Positions 1 to 9,510 of a stretch of 64,000 bases of DNA are shown here, piece after piece; position 1 is the stretch's first letter; the number at the start of each line of letters is the position of its first letter. The notes beneath the pieces were generated by a model that was not told the DNA's origin, did not search any database, and was given only the letters and a program-made list of their open reading frames with translations. This DNA is from Phlyctochytrium arcticum. Taxonomy: Eukaryota; Chytridiomycota; Chytridiomycetes; Chytridiales; Chytridiaceae. The position numbers and the translations under genes were made by a program. The stretch lies in NCBI GenBank assembly GCA_025602905.1, contig JAHLKI010000006.1:558001-622000 (forward strand), in the 5' to 3' direction.

Positions 1-99
1 AACAAAAAAGGAGTCAAAATACAGCAAGCCACAGTAAGAAACAATATGAGCAATATAGTGAAGAAATCGTCCCCGTCATCTTCAAACCCAGCAACAGTC

Positions 100-1160
100 T
101 TAGCATCCTAGCAGAAGCGCCCCAACTGCAATGACGGACGCAAGGATACTCGAGTGGGTCAAAGAAACACCGGCACTTGAACTCGGGGCAGCAGATTTTG
201 CACCTCCGACTTTCCATACATCCGCAAACTTGTCATTGGATGAATCAGTTGTGGGCGAGTATTCCAGTACATTGGCCATGCGCGTTGCAAGCGGTTCAGA
301 GTAGACTTTTGAGATAAAGGCGTATGTCATGTCCATTGCTGAATGGTACAAGATGAGACACTGGAGGCAGAAGCGAAGGATAAGAAATGCTTACCGGCAG
401 TGACTCCCGAACTCGTCCAAGTCTTGCCATCTTCCACCCACCGTGCCCTGGGTACCCACTGAACTTTATCGCTCTGAGATGTGATGAATGCCCAACTGAA
501 CTTGGTTCCCGTTGCCTTTTTGCCGTCGAGCACGCCTGCTTTGGCCGCGATGGCCGCCCCGGTGCAGACCGTCAAAAAGTATTCGAGTTCAGGTACACGC
601 GTCTTCAAAAAGTCCAAAAGCTGTGTATTGTTGACTTGGGTCCGCGCGCCCATACCGCCGGGAACAATCAGAATATCAAGTTTTGGAGCATTGGCCAAAG
701 TGTGGGTGGGAACAACGCTCTCGCCGACCGCATCCAGGGTACTCATTGTCATCCCCGGCATACCGCCTGCACTACCGGCCATGGAATGCGAAGCCGATTT
801 CGTTGACACGGGGGTCAGATCCGCTCCAGTAGTGATGAGCGATAATGTGACGTTGTGGAAAGTAGAGAGGATGTTGATAAACTCTATCGGGCCAAACACG
901 TCGAGAGCGGCGAACCCGGGGTAGAGAAGATATCCGATGGTGCGGGGCGGGGCGGGAGGGTAGTTTGTGGGCATGTTCATGCCCCCTCCGCTGGCTGTTG
1001 AGGTTGCGGACGGCATGGGCATGGAAGGCATGGACATGGTGGCAATTGCAGTGGATGTGGATGTGGAAGCTGAACTGGTCCAGGAATTGGTCGATGTACT
1101 TTGCCCGTACGTAGCACCCACTGCCCCCAACATAATAACGAAACCGCTGAAAATCTTCAT
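100..1160 (-). CDS. Secreted, probably GPI-anchored DJ-1/PfpI family protein with Met-rich segments
   Basis: Two exons on the minus strand, 1160..395 and 338..100 (56-nt GT-AG intron), giving 334 residues. The start at 1160 is chosen because a TATA box on the same strand lies at 1224..1231 and because a hydrophobic signal peptide (about 1-19) follows; an in-frame upstream Met at 1196 would sit too near the TATA. Residues 20-75 are Ser/Thr-rich with Met-rich motifs such as MSMPSMPMP and GGGMNMP. The DJ-1/PfpI fold runs from about 72 to 300, with the IVPGG motif and the nucleophile elbow VCTGA (Cys199). A second Met-rich insert (GGMPGMTMS) lies at about 132-140. The splice restores GVTAAMDM, the usual helix of this family. 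The C-terminus is a hydrophobic stretch ending LLLGC after a Ser-rich stalk, as for a GPI signal. Family members include isonitrile hydratases, glyoxalases and amidotransferase-like enzymes; the substrate here is unknown. Confidence 0.85.
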
Positions 1161-1223
1161 GGTGAACCAGTTGATCGTTGTAAGTCGTGCTTCCAAAGAT
1201 GCTTTTTCCAGTCTCTCCTTCCG

Positions 1224-1231
1224 CTTTTATA
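1224..1231 (-). promoter_or_regulatory. TATA box of the DJ-1/PfpI gene
   Basis: TATAAAAG on the minus strand, 64 bp upstream of the ATG at 1160. It supports that start over the upstream in-frame Met. Confidence 0.6.
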
Positions 1232-1855
1232 ACCGTCTTTCGCGTAACAAGTGCCTGTATTGGGTCTATTGGCGGAGACTGTCTGGGAGACTGTGGCGAG
1301 ATCAGCCGCGCGGCCTTTTTGCGAGTGGCCCGCAAAAAAGACGCCTCGCTGCGCCTCTGGCTCTGTTCGTACTCCGACGGGAATATGTCCGAACGACGGG
1401 ATTCATAGCAAAGGCCGGCTGGGCAGTGCCCGGCACGAGTATCAAATTAGTTTCACTTGAATGTACTATTGACGAACTTGTTGACAAACTTGGGCGTTTA
1501 TTCGTGCAAGGCACGATATTTGTGGATCAACGTCCAATCAGACTCAATGTCCCCTCCTGCGACGTTTCTGACCAAGCTCAAAATGTCATTTGGCCGCTAT
1601 TCAGTACTGGATGCGCTAGGTACGCCCAAGGTTTTGGTACCAAAGTCATCTAGAAAAGCGGAGGGTATATATATAGGGTCTTGTTGAGTCTCCCGCTGAG
1701 GCATCCAAGGTTTTGTATGCATTTTGTCATCGATATGCTTGTCGGATCCATCCCCAAGCGCACATCGCAAAAAGAAAATATCAGTTTCCAGCCGTCTGAC
1801 GATAGTCTAAGAAAAGCAGCGATTGTTCCTATATACTTTGAAAACCTCGCAAACT
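1232..1855. other. Intergenic, nothing recognised
   Basis: Upstream flank of the DJ-1 gene and downstream flank of the degenerate low-complexity gene. Open frames on the plus strand here (for example 967..1653) overlap the real gene or its promoter and have no recognisable protein character. Confidence 0.5.
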
Positions 1856-2270
1856 CTACGAATTGGAAATTTTACAGTCGATGTTTATTATTGTTGGCAA
1901 ACCTGTAAACGAATGAACTGAATATATGAACATCTGGTCTACAAGTACAATAGCAGTTATGAAATACAAAGATAGTAATGCCGACGGCATAATTAAAGGT
2001 AAATCGTGAGTGCCAGTAGAGAGAGCATGGCCAATGGTGCCAACAAGACCATCGCTGGTGATGGAACCGTCTCGGGCCGTGATTTGACGTAGCGGTGAAT
2101 TAATTTGCTCTTGGACAAGGAAGGGACTCAAGGGAGCCAAATCAGAGGGCGCCTTTTGCGCTGGTGGATGGGTACAAAGCGTCTTCTTTGTCACAGTGGT
2201 GGTTCGTCCGGCAAAGTTCTTGGCGTTAGCTGATTATGGTTGGTTTAGGGAGAGATGCTCTGACCATCTT
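1856..2270 (-). pseudogene. Degenerate copy 1 of the low-complexity tail-anchored protein
   Basis: The minus-strand frame reads a C-terminal segment (QITARDGSITSDG, then a hydrophobic stretch ending LLSLYFITAIVL) that matches the C-terminal part of the gene at 4528..5163 (QITARDSPITSNG, then LLALLISLF). The Gly-Lys-Glu-Ala-Ala repeat of that copy is absent; the frame passes directly from AKNFAGRTTT into the conserved tail. The only in-frame Met is at 2194, in the middle of the homologous part, and no credible upstream exon was found. I read it as a truncated copy produced by the segmental duplication. Function of the family is unknown. Confidence 0.6.
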
Positions 2271-2299
2271 CTGGCTTCGATCAGCATAGTATAAGGTTG

Positions 2300-3290
2300 G
2301 TATTGATTCTAATGAATAGGGGACAGCTGCCGGTTGTACGTTGGATGGACATATATACCATTACTGTCAATGTTTTTTTGTCGGTCATTTCCGCATTAAT
2401 GAAGAATGTGGAACTTACGAGGAAGACATTTGAAAAGAAGTCGGTTGTGGTTTTCAGGGAGGAATGCATCCCTTGCCTCATTTTTATTCTGTAGGATTGT
2501 GAACAAACGACTCTGCATGCCTGGAAGTTAACACCACTTTATGGGCACTCCTACATGTAATAGTTGGGAAAACCAGGTCAGACAGATCCCGTCTCAACCT
2601 AGGTCATTGGATGTTTGCTACCATCCCCTGATTCAGGTTGATGAAGCAGGAAGTTTTATCTCTGTTCACACATACATGGAACATTTCATCTGAAGAGTAG
2701 CTCTTTATCCAATCTGCCAATATGCGCAAAACAAAATGTTACTCCACCAAATGATGTTTCAAATTGACGTATGAAAAGAATTACCAAAAAAAATGCTACT
2801 CTGATCAAATTCGGCAAAGAAGAACCACTTTGTCTTCAATTATCATCATACCCATCAATCTCTCCTATTTGTTCATCGGCGCAATTTTTTCTCGCTACTA
2901 TGATATAACCCATTTTTCCTTGCATTCGAGCGGGTTGACGCTTGACGGGAGACCATCACATAAATTGCAGAGAGAGAGGATAAAGATTCAATTAATCGCT
3001 CGAGGGCCTCCACTTCTCGTCCTTTGAATATATAGATTTTTTTATGAGTTCTTTTCAAATTGGTGTCTTACCCAAGTTATTCACCCAGTTGTTGTGAATC
3101 GGCCCCTACTTGGGTGTCTCCAGAGTCTGTAGTGTCTTCTATGATATGCCGTATCTTCGTGCTGTTTTTTTTTCCGCTTCTTCACCTTAATCATAATCTC
3201 TGATCAGCTCTTCTTCCCGGTTCTGGCCGTTCAGCACTGCTTCACAACAACGTTCAGACTTGTCCCAATACTGTCCTTCGCTCAGTAAAT
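2300..3290. other. Intergenic spacer of duplication unit 1
   Basis: Divergent spacer between the low-complexity relic and the P-loop NTPase gene. Long stretches align with 5330..6030 in unit 2, showing that the duplication includes the spacer. Short open frames seen here are not conserved between the two units. No further gene is seen. Confidence 0.5.
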
Positions 3291-4091
3291 ATGCCCACTC
3301 CACAGCAAGCGATACCGACTGGGACAGAAGAGGATACTACCGATAGTTCCTCATCGTCCTCAAGCGACAGTGAAGTTGACGCAATAAATCTGCCGCCTTC
3401 ACTCGTTTACCACTCGGGACGTCCCACCGCCAACCATTCCAATTGGGTAGATTTCGACAAGGATCCGTACGTGTGGGAACGGAAAGCCCGGCAAGAGAAG
3501 ATTATTGATGTCCTTGATTCCAAGCACATTCGTCTTGTTGTCACTGCTCCACCGAATAGCGGCAAGTCGACCATGATAGAATTGCTGATGAGGCGATTGG
3601 TAGGGGATGGGAAGTCCGTATTTGTTTTGGACATTGCTCCTCCAAAGTTCAAGAGGGCCCTTTCTATCCGCGATGTTGCCAAATCAGAGATCAAATATTA
3701 CAGCTACTCCCGGCTGCCAGACGAATTACTCGCCTCTTATGACTACATTCTGGTGGATGACGCCCACGAATGGACTCCTACTGGACTTGTCATGGACCTG
3801 ACAAAAGGCCAAGCGAAAGGGCGAGTAGTTTTCTTTGAGACTCTCCCTTTCGAGTCATTTGATCCGGCCACCCCGGTCCTCGTCGGACAAATGGCTTGGG
3901 ATGAGTTTAAGCTCCGAGAAGACGAGAAAGTTGATTATTGCAATCGGGTTATTACCTGGGCGAAAGAATTGAAGATGAACGATGAGCTCGTATCTCGACT
4001 GACCGACATGCTCCCAGTTATTCGAAGCGACACGGGTGGGCACGTTGGTTCCCTACGTCGCCGTACCGAAGAGCTGTTGAAGGAGGTTTAA
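3291..4091 (+). CDS. Small P-loop NTPase, Crinkler/STAND-like
   Basis: Single-exon gene of 266 residues. The N-terminus is a Gln/Thr-rich leader followed by a run of Ser into an acidic Ser-Asp-Ser-Glu segment (about 18-29). The NTPase core has a Walker A motif APPNSGKST (about residues 86-94) and a Walker B-like ILVDDAHEW (about 153-161). A conserved end segment, RSDTGGHVGSLRRRTE, resembles the 'TGGHxG' helix of STAND and Crinkler-type NTPases. The protein is short for an AAA enzyme, with no fused effector or nuclease domain, so it may be the NTPase module alone. The neighbour on the other side of a 1-kb divergent spacer is the low-complexity gene relic. A decayed second copy lies at 6031..6844. 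The start is supported by similarity of the two copies beginning at the same ATG. Role is unknown; the Crinkler link is inference from motifs only. Confidence 0.7.
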   Translation: MPTPQQAIPTGTEEDTTDSSSSSSSDSEVDAINLPPSLVYHSGRPTANHSNWVDFDKDPYVWERKARQEKIIDVLDSKHIRLVVTAPPNSGKSTMIELLMRRLVGDGKSVFVLDIAPPKFKRALSIRDVAKSEIKYYSYSRLPDELLASYDYILVDDAHEWTPTGLVMDLTKGQAKGRVVFFETLPFESFDPATPVLVGQMAWDEFKLREDEKVDYCNRVITWAKELKMNDELVSRLTDMLPVIRSDTGGHVGSLRRRTEELLKEV

Positions 4092-4527
4092 TTCAATCAG
4101 TACTGAATATGTAGTTGGCAGCGGCAGCGTCAATAACATGGTGGTTTCGCTGCGCTCATCAGTATAGCGATTTTTTTCAAAAGGCTTAACCACACGAGAA
4201 AATCGCTATATATACTGAGGAGTACCTGTCTCAATGTAATATATGCTAAGGAATATATCATTTAAAATATAACTCATGAGTGACAATTGCTTGACTTGTG
4301 CATGCTTGTCATTTACCGTGGGAACGTAAAAATTGCCATTGGCAAGATCTAAACTCAAACAGAGAAACCAGGTTTGCATGTCCTTGCAGGAAATGTCGCT
4401 ACGCGCAGCGTGGGCTTTTTTTTCCAGAATATCTAGTATTGTACAAAATGAATAGAGTCATTGATGATCAACATCTGGTCTATGGCACGGATATTTACAT
4501 ATATACAAAGAACAGTTTGAACGAACA

Positions 4528-5163
4528 CTAATTGCGGCGGTTCAAGAAAAGTGAAATCAAGAGTGCCAGTAAAGTAAACATGGCCAGATGAGGAGTGGTG
4601 CCAATGGGACCATTGCTGGTAATGGGACTGTCTCGCGCCGTGATTTGAGGTAACGATGTTTCGAATTGTTGTTGGGCAAAAGAAGGAGCCAAAATAGCAG
4701 GAGTCTTTTGGGCTGTTGGAGGGGTACTAACCGCCGTCGTTGTCGCAGTGGTCGCTCCGACAATGGTCTTTCCGGCAGCTTCCTTTCCGGCAGCTTCCTT
4801 TCCGGCAGCTTCCTTTCCGGCAGCTTCCTTTCCGGTAGCGATCTTTCCGGTAGCTTCCTTTCCGACAGCTTCCTTTCCGGCAGCTTTCTTTCCGGCACCT
4901 TTCTTTCCGCCACGTTTCTTTCCAGCACCTTTCTTTCCAGCACCCTTCTTTCCGGCATTTTTCTTTCCGCCACGTTTGTTTCCAGCACCTTTCTTTCCGG
5001 CATCTTTCTTTGCGGCATCTTTCTTTGCGGCTGCTTCCTTTGCGACTGCTTCCTTTCCTGCTGCTTCCTTTCCTGCTGCTTCCTTTCCTGCTGCTTCCTT
5101 TGCGGCTGCTTCCTTTCCGGCTGCTTCCTTTCCGACAGCATTCTGTCCGGCTGCTGCTGCCAT
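4528..5163 (-). CDS. Lys/Glu/Ala/Gly pentapeptide-repeat protein with C-terminal hydrophobic tail
   Basis: The minus-strand frame encodes about 211 residues from the Met at 5163. Most of it is a tandem pentapeptide of the GKEAA/KKGAG type, produced by a 15-bp repeat, then a Thr-rich linker, the conserved segment QITARDSPITSNG and a terminal hydrophobic segment (MFTLLALLISLF) followed by basic residues. The frame stays open upstream to about 5310 and reads protein-like, Cys-containing sequence (LCCSNPNDERT, LICPTSTGLCDPVQSA), so the true protein probably starts in an upstream exon that I could not place. The tail could be a GPI signal or a membrane anchor. A truncated paralogue lies at 1856..2270 and a relic at 13751..13870. 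The family is not recognised. Confidence 0.55.
   Translation of the reverse strand: MAAAAGQNAVGKEAAGKEAAAKEAAGKEAAGKEAAGKEAVAKEAAAKKDAAKKDAGKKGAGNKRGGKKNAGKKGAGKKGAGKKRGGKKGAGKKAAGKEAVGKEATGKIATGKEAAGKEAAGKEAAGKEAAGKTIVGATTATTTAVSTPPTAQKTPAILAPSFAQQQFETSLPQITARDSPITSNGPIGTTPHLAMFTLLALLISLFLNRRN
4765..5160. repeat. 15-bp coding minisatellite
   Basis: Some 25 imperfect tandem copies of a 15-bp unit related to 'ggcagcttcctttcc' (plus strand), encoding GKEAA-like pentapeptides on the minus strand. Blocks of near-identical units (around 4775-4835 and 5035-5100) alternate with diverged KKGAG-type units, as expected from recent unequal exchange. Confidence 0.85.
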
Positions 5164-5310
5164 GGCTGCACTCTGGACTGGGTCACATAATCCTGTGCTG
5201 GTCGGGCAGATTAGGGATGGATCTTGGGAACCCCCAATGAGGGTCCGTTCATCGTTTGGGTTCGAACAGCATAAGACAAGGGCGTTGACTCTGGCGTTTC
5301 TTGCCGCATT

Positions 5311-6030
5311 TTAAGGCCATAGGATTGTAGACAAATGGCCAACCGGCGGCTCCTTCAAGGAAGCTACAAATGTTTATGGGAACTCCTACCCAGCCCTACA
5401 TGAAACAATTTAATACTAAGGGAAGTAATCATTAATATAACAGGAGTACCGGGTATCATCATCAAGGTCGTTTGATCATTGATACCCATCCCCTGATTCA
5501 GCAGGAAGTAGAAATTGACGTTGGCTTTTTTGATACATTTCTCTAGAAAAGTAGTTGCCCAAACAGTCTGGCAATATGCACAAAACAAAGTGTTGTTCCA
5601 GCCAATGATCTTTCAGATGAACGAATTAAAAAGAATTCCCAAAAAAATTGTTACTTTGATCATCTTTGATATAGAGAATCTACATTGTCTTCAAAAGTCG
5701 GTACCCATCAATCTCTCTTGGCTGTTAACTGCCGCACTTTGTTCTCACTGCCAACCCATTTTCCAAAAGAGTTGAGGCAAGCTTGGACCAACTCGTAGAC
5801 AACCACAAAAATTCTGAGAGGGACAGAGGATATAGCTTAAATATCCACTGCCTCTCAAGGGTTTTTACACATTGAGCTTTATGGAGATTGTCTATGAGTA
5901 CCTACTGCCTATCGCAAGCGTTCCTTGGGAAAAGTCCGAAAAGATGTGGAGCGCGTGGCGCAGTGCGAAAACTCCGAAATTTCAAATTCTTGTAAGCGAT
6001 GGTCCCAACATTCTCCTACACTCAGTGAAC
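5311..6030. other. Intergenic spacer of duplication unit 2
   Basis: Homologous to the spacer at 2300..3290 (shared block 'caatatgcacaaaacaaag' near 5573). No gene is recognised; an upstream exon of the pentapeptide-repeat gene may lie here but was not identified. Confidence 0.5.
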
Positions 6031-6844
6031 ATGCAGACTCCACCGCAAGCGTTACCGACTCGGGCTGAAAAGGATACTAACAATGCTTCTTCCTCGTCTT
6101 CAAGTGACAGTGAAATCACCGTCGGAATTGGGAATATGTTCGCTTCACCCAAATACCGCTCGGATTGTTTGAACGGATCAAGAGCAGGGTTCCATTCCAA
6201 TATAAAGGGCTCGATTGTCGCAATGATCCGGTTCTGTTAGTCCGGGCAGAACTGCAAGATGATATCCTTTACCACGAGCACTCTTATCTTCTTGTTACTG
6301 CCCCACCTGCCGGCGTCAAGACGAGTATGATAGACTTGCTGGAGAGGGAATTGGAGTCCGTGCTTGTTTCGGAACTGGGGGGTCCTCCAACAAACGCCGA
6401 ACTGGCCATGGACTATCTGAGCAGAAAATTCAGGGCTGTGCTTTTTAGCGCCGGTGTTCAGATCAGACATGACAATTACTCCTGGTTGCTGAAAAAGTGC
6501 TCACCTCTTAGAAGTACATTCTGGTTGACGACGCCCACGAATGGTTTCATACTACTCTTGTCGAGGACCTGACAACAGGACATGGGAAAGCGCGGGTCGT
6601 GTTCTTTGCATCTTGTCCTCTGGAGGCCTTTGGGAAGGCCACACCGGCCGTTGTCGGACGAATGGCTTGGGATGAGTTTAAGCTCCATGAGGCTGAACAA
6701 ATTCAATTTTCCGATTGCATTATGTCTTGGGCGAAGGCGTAAAAGCTCAACGATAGGCTCATGTCTTGGCTGCACGACATGCTCCCGGTTATCCGAACTG
6801 ACACTGATGGGCACATTAATTTCCTACGGCTGCCTCGAATGTGA
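6031..6844 (+). pseudogene. Broken second copy of the P-loop NTPase
   Basis: The ATG and N-terminus match the intact copy (MQTPPQALPT against MPTPQQAIPT, followed by the same Ser run). The frame then fails: the N-terminal frame ends at 6240, the Walker A region continues in another frame from about 6165 with a corrupted loop (APPAGVKTS in place of APPNSGKST), the Walker B region is out of frame, and the later segment MAWDEFKLHEAE ends in an in-frame TAA just after SWAKA at about 6740. Several frameshifts plus a lost Gly-Lys-Ser/Thr make a working product very unlikely. The reading frames are described, not repaired. Confidence 0.8.
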
Positions 6845-7053
6845 TCCATGCCATACAGATGCCATACAATGTATCATTCAAACAAAGCTTATGTCCACAA
6901 TAATATCAGTAGTTACAATTGCTATCATTTCTCATCCATGCGAAGGTAAAAAATTGCCTTATTGGCAAGGATGTACACTCTGATGGCAAAGGATGTGGTA
7001 CTAGCCCATGTCTATGACATAAAAGAGATCCCAGGTCCTACAGGAAGTATCCG

Positions 7054-9153
7054 CTAATAAAGAGCAGCCTGGGCCATGTCCTCTCTACCCAGAGCCGTAA
7101 TCTGAATCGTCTCATCAATGAACCGTTGCGTCAAGGGGGAGCCTTCATTTTTAGCCAATGCCATGGCCAATCTGACCGCATTCTTAATCTGTCGCCCGTT
7201 CATTTCATGCCGGCCTAAAGCCTCAAAATCCAGCGTCGAATCCACAGTCGCATTCATGACGCGCCCAATCAGGTTTTTCCAAACTTGCGTTCGAGCCTCC
7301 GCTCCCAAATGCTCATACCGCAAAGAAACTGTCACTCTGCTCTCAAACGCGGGATCAAACTGGCGAACGCGGTTGGTCGTCAGAAACAAGATTCCTTGAT
7401 GATATTCCAGGAGCCGGAGCATGACACAGACCATGGCGTTCCGGACCACATCGCTCGTTGAGCGTTTCTCAAGAAAGACATCGGCTTCATCAATGACTGT
7501 CAACGCGTTCCATCCCGCACAGAGGTCTAATACATCCGCCAACCGCTTCTCCATCTCATCCGGCGTGATCCCGAGCTCACCCATGGTCACATAGTATAGC
7601 GGGCGGTGGAGCGTCTCGGCAATGGCTTCTGCGGTCAGTGTTTTGCCTACCCCGGGAGGTCCATGCAAGAGAAAAATAGAGCCGCCGCTCTTTCCGGCAA
7701 TGATATCCTCAAAGTCGCTTTGACCATCAAATGTGACCAAGGCTTTGATAAGCTTCTTCCTGGACTCGGCCAGCACCAATTGATCAAATGCTGAATCGTT
7801 GAATTGAATGGGCGTGATGCCGTCAACAAGGACATGGCCCCACGCTTTGGCGGTGAATGAAAAAGCAACCAACGCGGGCCAGTGGAACAGGAGTAACTGG
7901 TCAGGAATATCGGACATGACGTGGATGGCATCCGCCGATGTCGCTTTTCCGCCAGCCTTTTGCTCACTAACCCATCTCCGGTATCGAGTTGACAATTGAA
8001 TCAAAGCATGGGTAGACGCATCATATCCTTGCGATGCGTGATGTCCCAGTTGAGCGCCGCGGTGTGAATCAACAATCATTCTCCCGGACGTGTGCGATTG
8101 CGGCCCCGCCGAGCGTGACATGGACGTCCCAGCTTTGACGGGACTGTGGATGAAGAATGAACCAGATTTGTACTGCAAGAACTTGGCACCGCCCATTCCA
8201 TACTCTGCATACTTTTTGCCGCGCTCAATCAAATAGGCTTGCTGATCGGCTTCCATGGGGTAGTAGTTGAGTTCAGACAGGGGCCGAGCACGTACGCCCA
8301 TCCAACTGCTAAACGTCTCTTCAAAGCGGACCACTCCGAAATGATCACCGAGAGAGGCAATACATTCCATGGATAGGTGGAAGGTCCGCTCAGTGCCCAT
8401 CAGTGTTTTCTTTTCCTCATAGTAACCCTCGACTACTTTGTACCCGGCCGGTGAACCGCCCATACTTGAAGGGCCACGAATAGGCTGATCCGGTCGGAAG
8501 AGTTCAGCAAACCCTTCATATACGATGGAACCACCCGCAATCAGTTCACGCATGCGCGTAATGTCCTCTTTGTACAATTCCTCAATTGTTTGAATCAACT
8601 CGGTCAAGCCGTCAATAGTAATCAACTGGTTGTCCTGGACTTGGAACCCAAAGGAAGAAAGTTGGTCCAGCGTGCGCCGCTTAATGTAGTTTAAAAAGTA
8701 CGGATCGGCCTCATTGGATGCGCTCAACTTTTGCACTCCATGATTGTACTCGTCAATCAAGGAGGAGAGAGCTCGCAGACGGCCCAGGATGTTGTATAGC
8801 TGATCAGGAAGGATACTGCTTGCGCGGCCAAGGAACTGTCTGACGACGGTTTTGAGATGGATAGAATCCTTGCCAGATTGTTTCGGGTCAGGAAAGCTGA
8901 ATTGCTTGTCCTTGAAGATGAAATGTTGGACCCCGCCTTCTGCTGTTGTGGCACTGGCAGAAAGCGAGGAAGACTGCTGAGGAGCAGGCGGAGGAGGGGG
9001 AGGAAGGGTAGGAGACATCGTTGAGGCAATTTCCAAGTGATGCAATCTCAATCTCAACGTTTTGACCTTGTTTATACAACGCGTCGCCCCAGCGCACGGG
9101 TTCCATTTTAGGCTAAATGATCTCAAACTTGTGCGCAGCTGTGGACTGAACAC
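7054..9153 (-). CDS. AAA-family ATPase (DUF7025-type fungal AAA protein)
   Basis: Uninterrupted frame of 699 residues. A Pro-rich low-complexity stretch lies near residues 48-60, a long helical N-terminal region to about 200, then a region typical of fungal DUF7025 proteins (about 230-360, including a GTERTFHLS segment). The C-terminal AAA module has Walker A GPPGVGKT near residue 490, Walker B ALTVIDEADV, sensor-1 LTTN and an arginine-finger-like DPAFESR. In this family the AAA module is close to the Bcs1/FtsH class; the substrate is unknown. The first 45 residues are Arg-rich with few acids and could be a mitochondrial presequence, or translation may start at the second in-frame Met at 9018. 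No intron is apparent, unlike most neighbours. Confidence 0.85.
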   Translation of the reverse strand: MFSPQLRTSLRSFSLKWNPCAGATRCINKVKTLRLRLHHLEIASTMSPTLPPPPPPAPQQSSSLSASATTAEGGVQHFIFKDKQFSFPDPKQSGKDSIHLKTVVRQFLGRASSILPDQLYNILGRLRALSSLIDEYNHGVQKLSASNEADPYFLNYIKRRTLDQLSSFGFQVQDNQLITIDGLTELIQTIEELYKEDITRMRELIAGGSIVYEGFAELFRPDQPIRGPSSMGGSPAGYKVVEGYYEEKKTLMGTERTFHLSMECIASLGDHFGVVRFEETFSSWMGVRARPLSELNYYPMEADQQAYLIERGKKYAEYGMGGAKFLQYKSGSFFIHSPVKAGTSMSRSAGPQSHTSGRMIVDSHRGAQLGHHASQGYDASTHALIQLSTRYRRWVSEQKAGGKATSADAIHVMSDIPDQLLLFHWPALVAFSFTAKAWGHVLVDGITPIQFNDSAFDQLVLAESRKKLIKALVTFDGQSDFEDIIAGKSGGSIFLLHGPPGVGKTLTAEAIAETLHRPLYYVTMGELGITPDEMEKRLADVLDLCAGWNALTVIDEADVFLEKRSTSDVVRNAMVCVMLRLLEYHQGILFLTTNRVRQFDPAFESRVTVSLRYEHLGAEARTQVWKNLIGRVMNATVDSTLDFEALGRHEMNGRQIKNAVRLAMALAKNEGSPLTQRFIDETIQITALGREDMAQAALY

Positions 9154-9510
9154 TTTCTGAGCAGAAGAACGTCTATTAAAACCTTAAAGATAGGCATACT
9201 GATATGAATGATTCCCTTTCAATGAAGTCAAATTTGAGGTTTCCAAAAAAAAATTCACGCTTTGGTAATAAAACTAGTCTATTCTACGAAAATTTTGAGA
9301 AGAGAGTATAACCGCGATGGGCTTGTTGGAGGATTGGAGACTTGGACCTGGATAGATTCAGTTAAAAATTGCAGGAATGAAATTTCAGACATGTCTCTAG
9401 GAACTGACACAAGCTGTGGGCATTTGGTGCGGTCATTCCGGCGATTGATGCATATCTATGTCCGCGTTTGTGTCAGCACGATCAAGATGCGGTAGGTCAC
9501 AGTGAGTTAC
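9154..9510. other. Short intergenic gap
   Basis: Promoter side of the AAA ATPase and the 3' end of the zinc-finger gene. An in-phase GTAAGT overlaps the stop codon of the zinc-finger gene, so a short further exon here cannot be excluded; the next joined frame I tried stops at once. Confidence 0.4.

Larger units (their letters stand above)
1880..4360. repeat. Segmental duplication, unit 1
   Basis: About 2.5 kb holding a low-complexity gene relic on the minus strand and an intact P-loop NTPase gene on the plus strand, in divergent order. The same order and much of the same sequence recur at about 4430..6990. Conserved landmarks are the 3' flank 'acatctggtcta', the intergenic block around 2725 ('caatatgcgcaaaacaaaa') and the 3' flank of the NTPase gene around 4330 ('aaaattgccattggcaag'). 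Confidence 0.75.
4430..6990. repeat. Segmental duplication, unit 2
   Basis: Second copy of the low-complexity gene / NTPase gene pair. Here the low-complexity gene is intact and repeat-expanded while the NTPase gene is broken, the reverse of unit 1. The end of the unit is marked by 'aaaaattgccttattggcaa' at about 6950, matching about 4330 in unit 1. Confidence 0.75.

Noticed and set aside
4557..5186. Alternative frames through the 15-bp repeat (ERKLP and SGSFL type repeats)
   Set aside because: A 15-bp repeat keeps all frames open; only the GKEAA frame continues into the tail conserved in the other two copies.
5245..5275. Possible tRNA because of 'gggttcgaac'
   Set aside because: No acceptor stem or D-arm can be formed around it, and it lies in the open upstream part of the pentapeptide-repeat gene.
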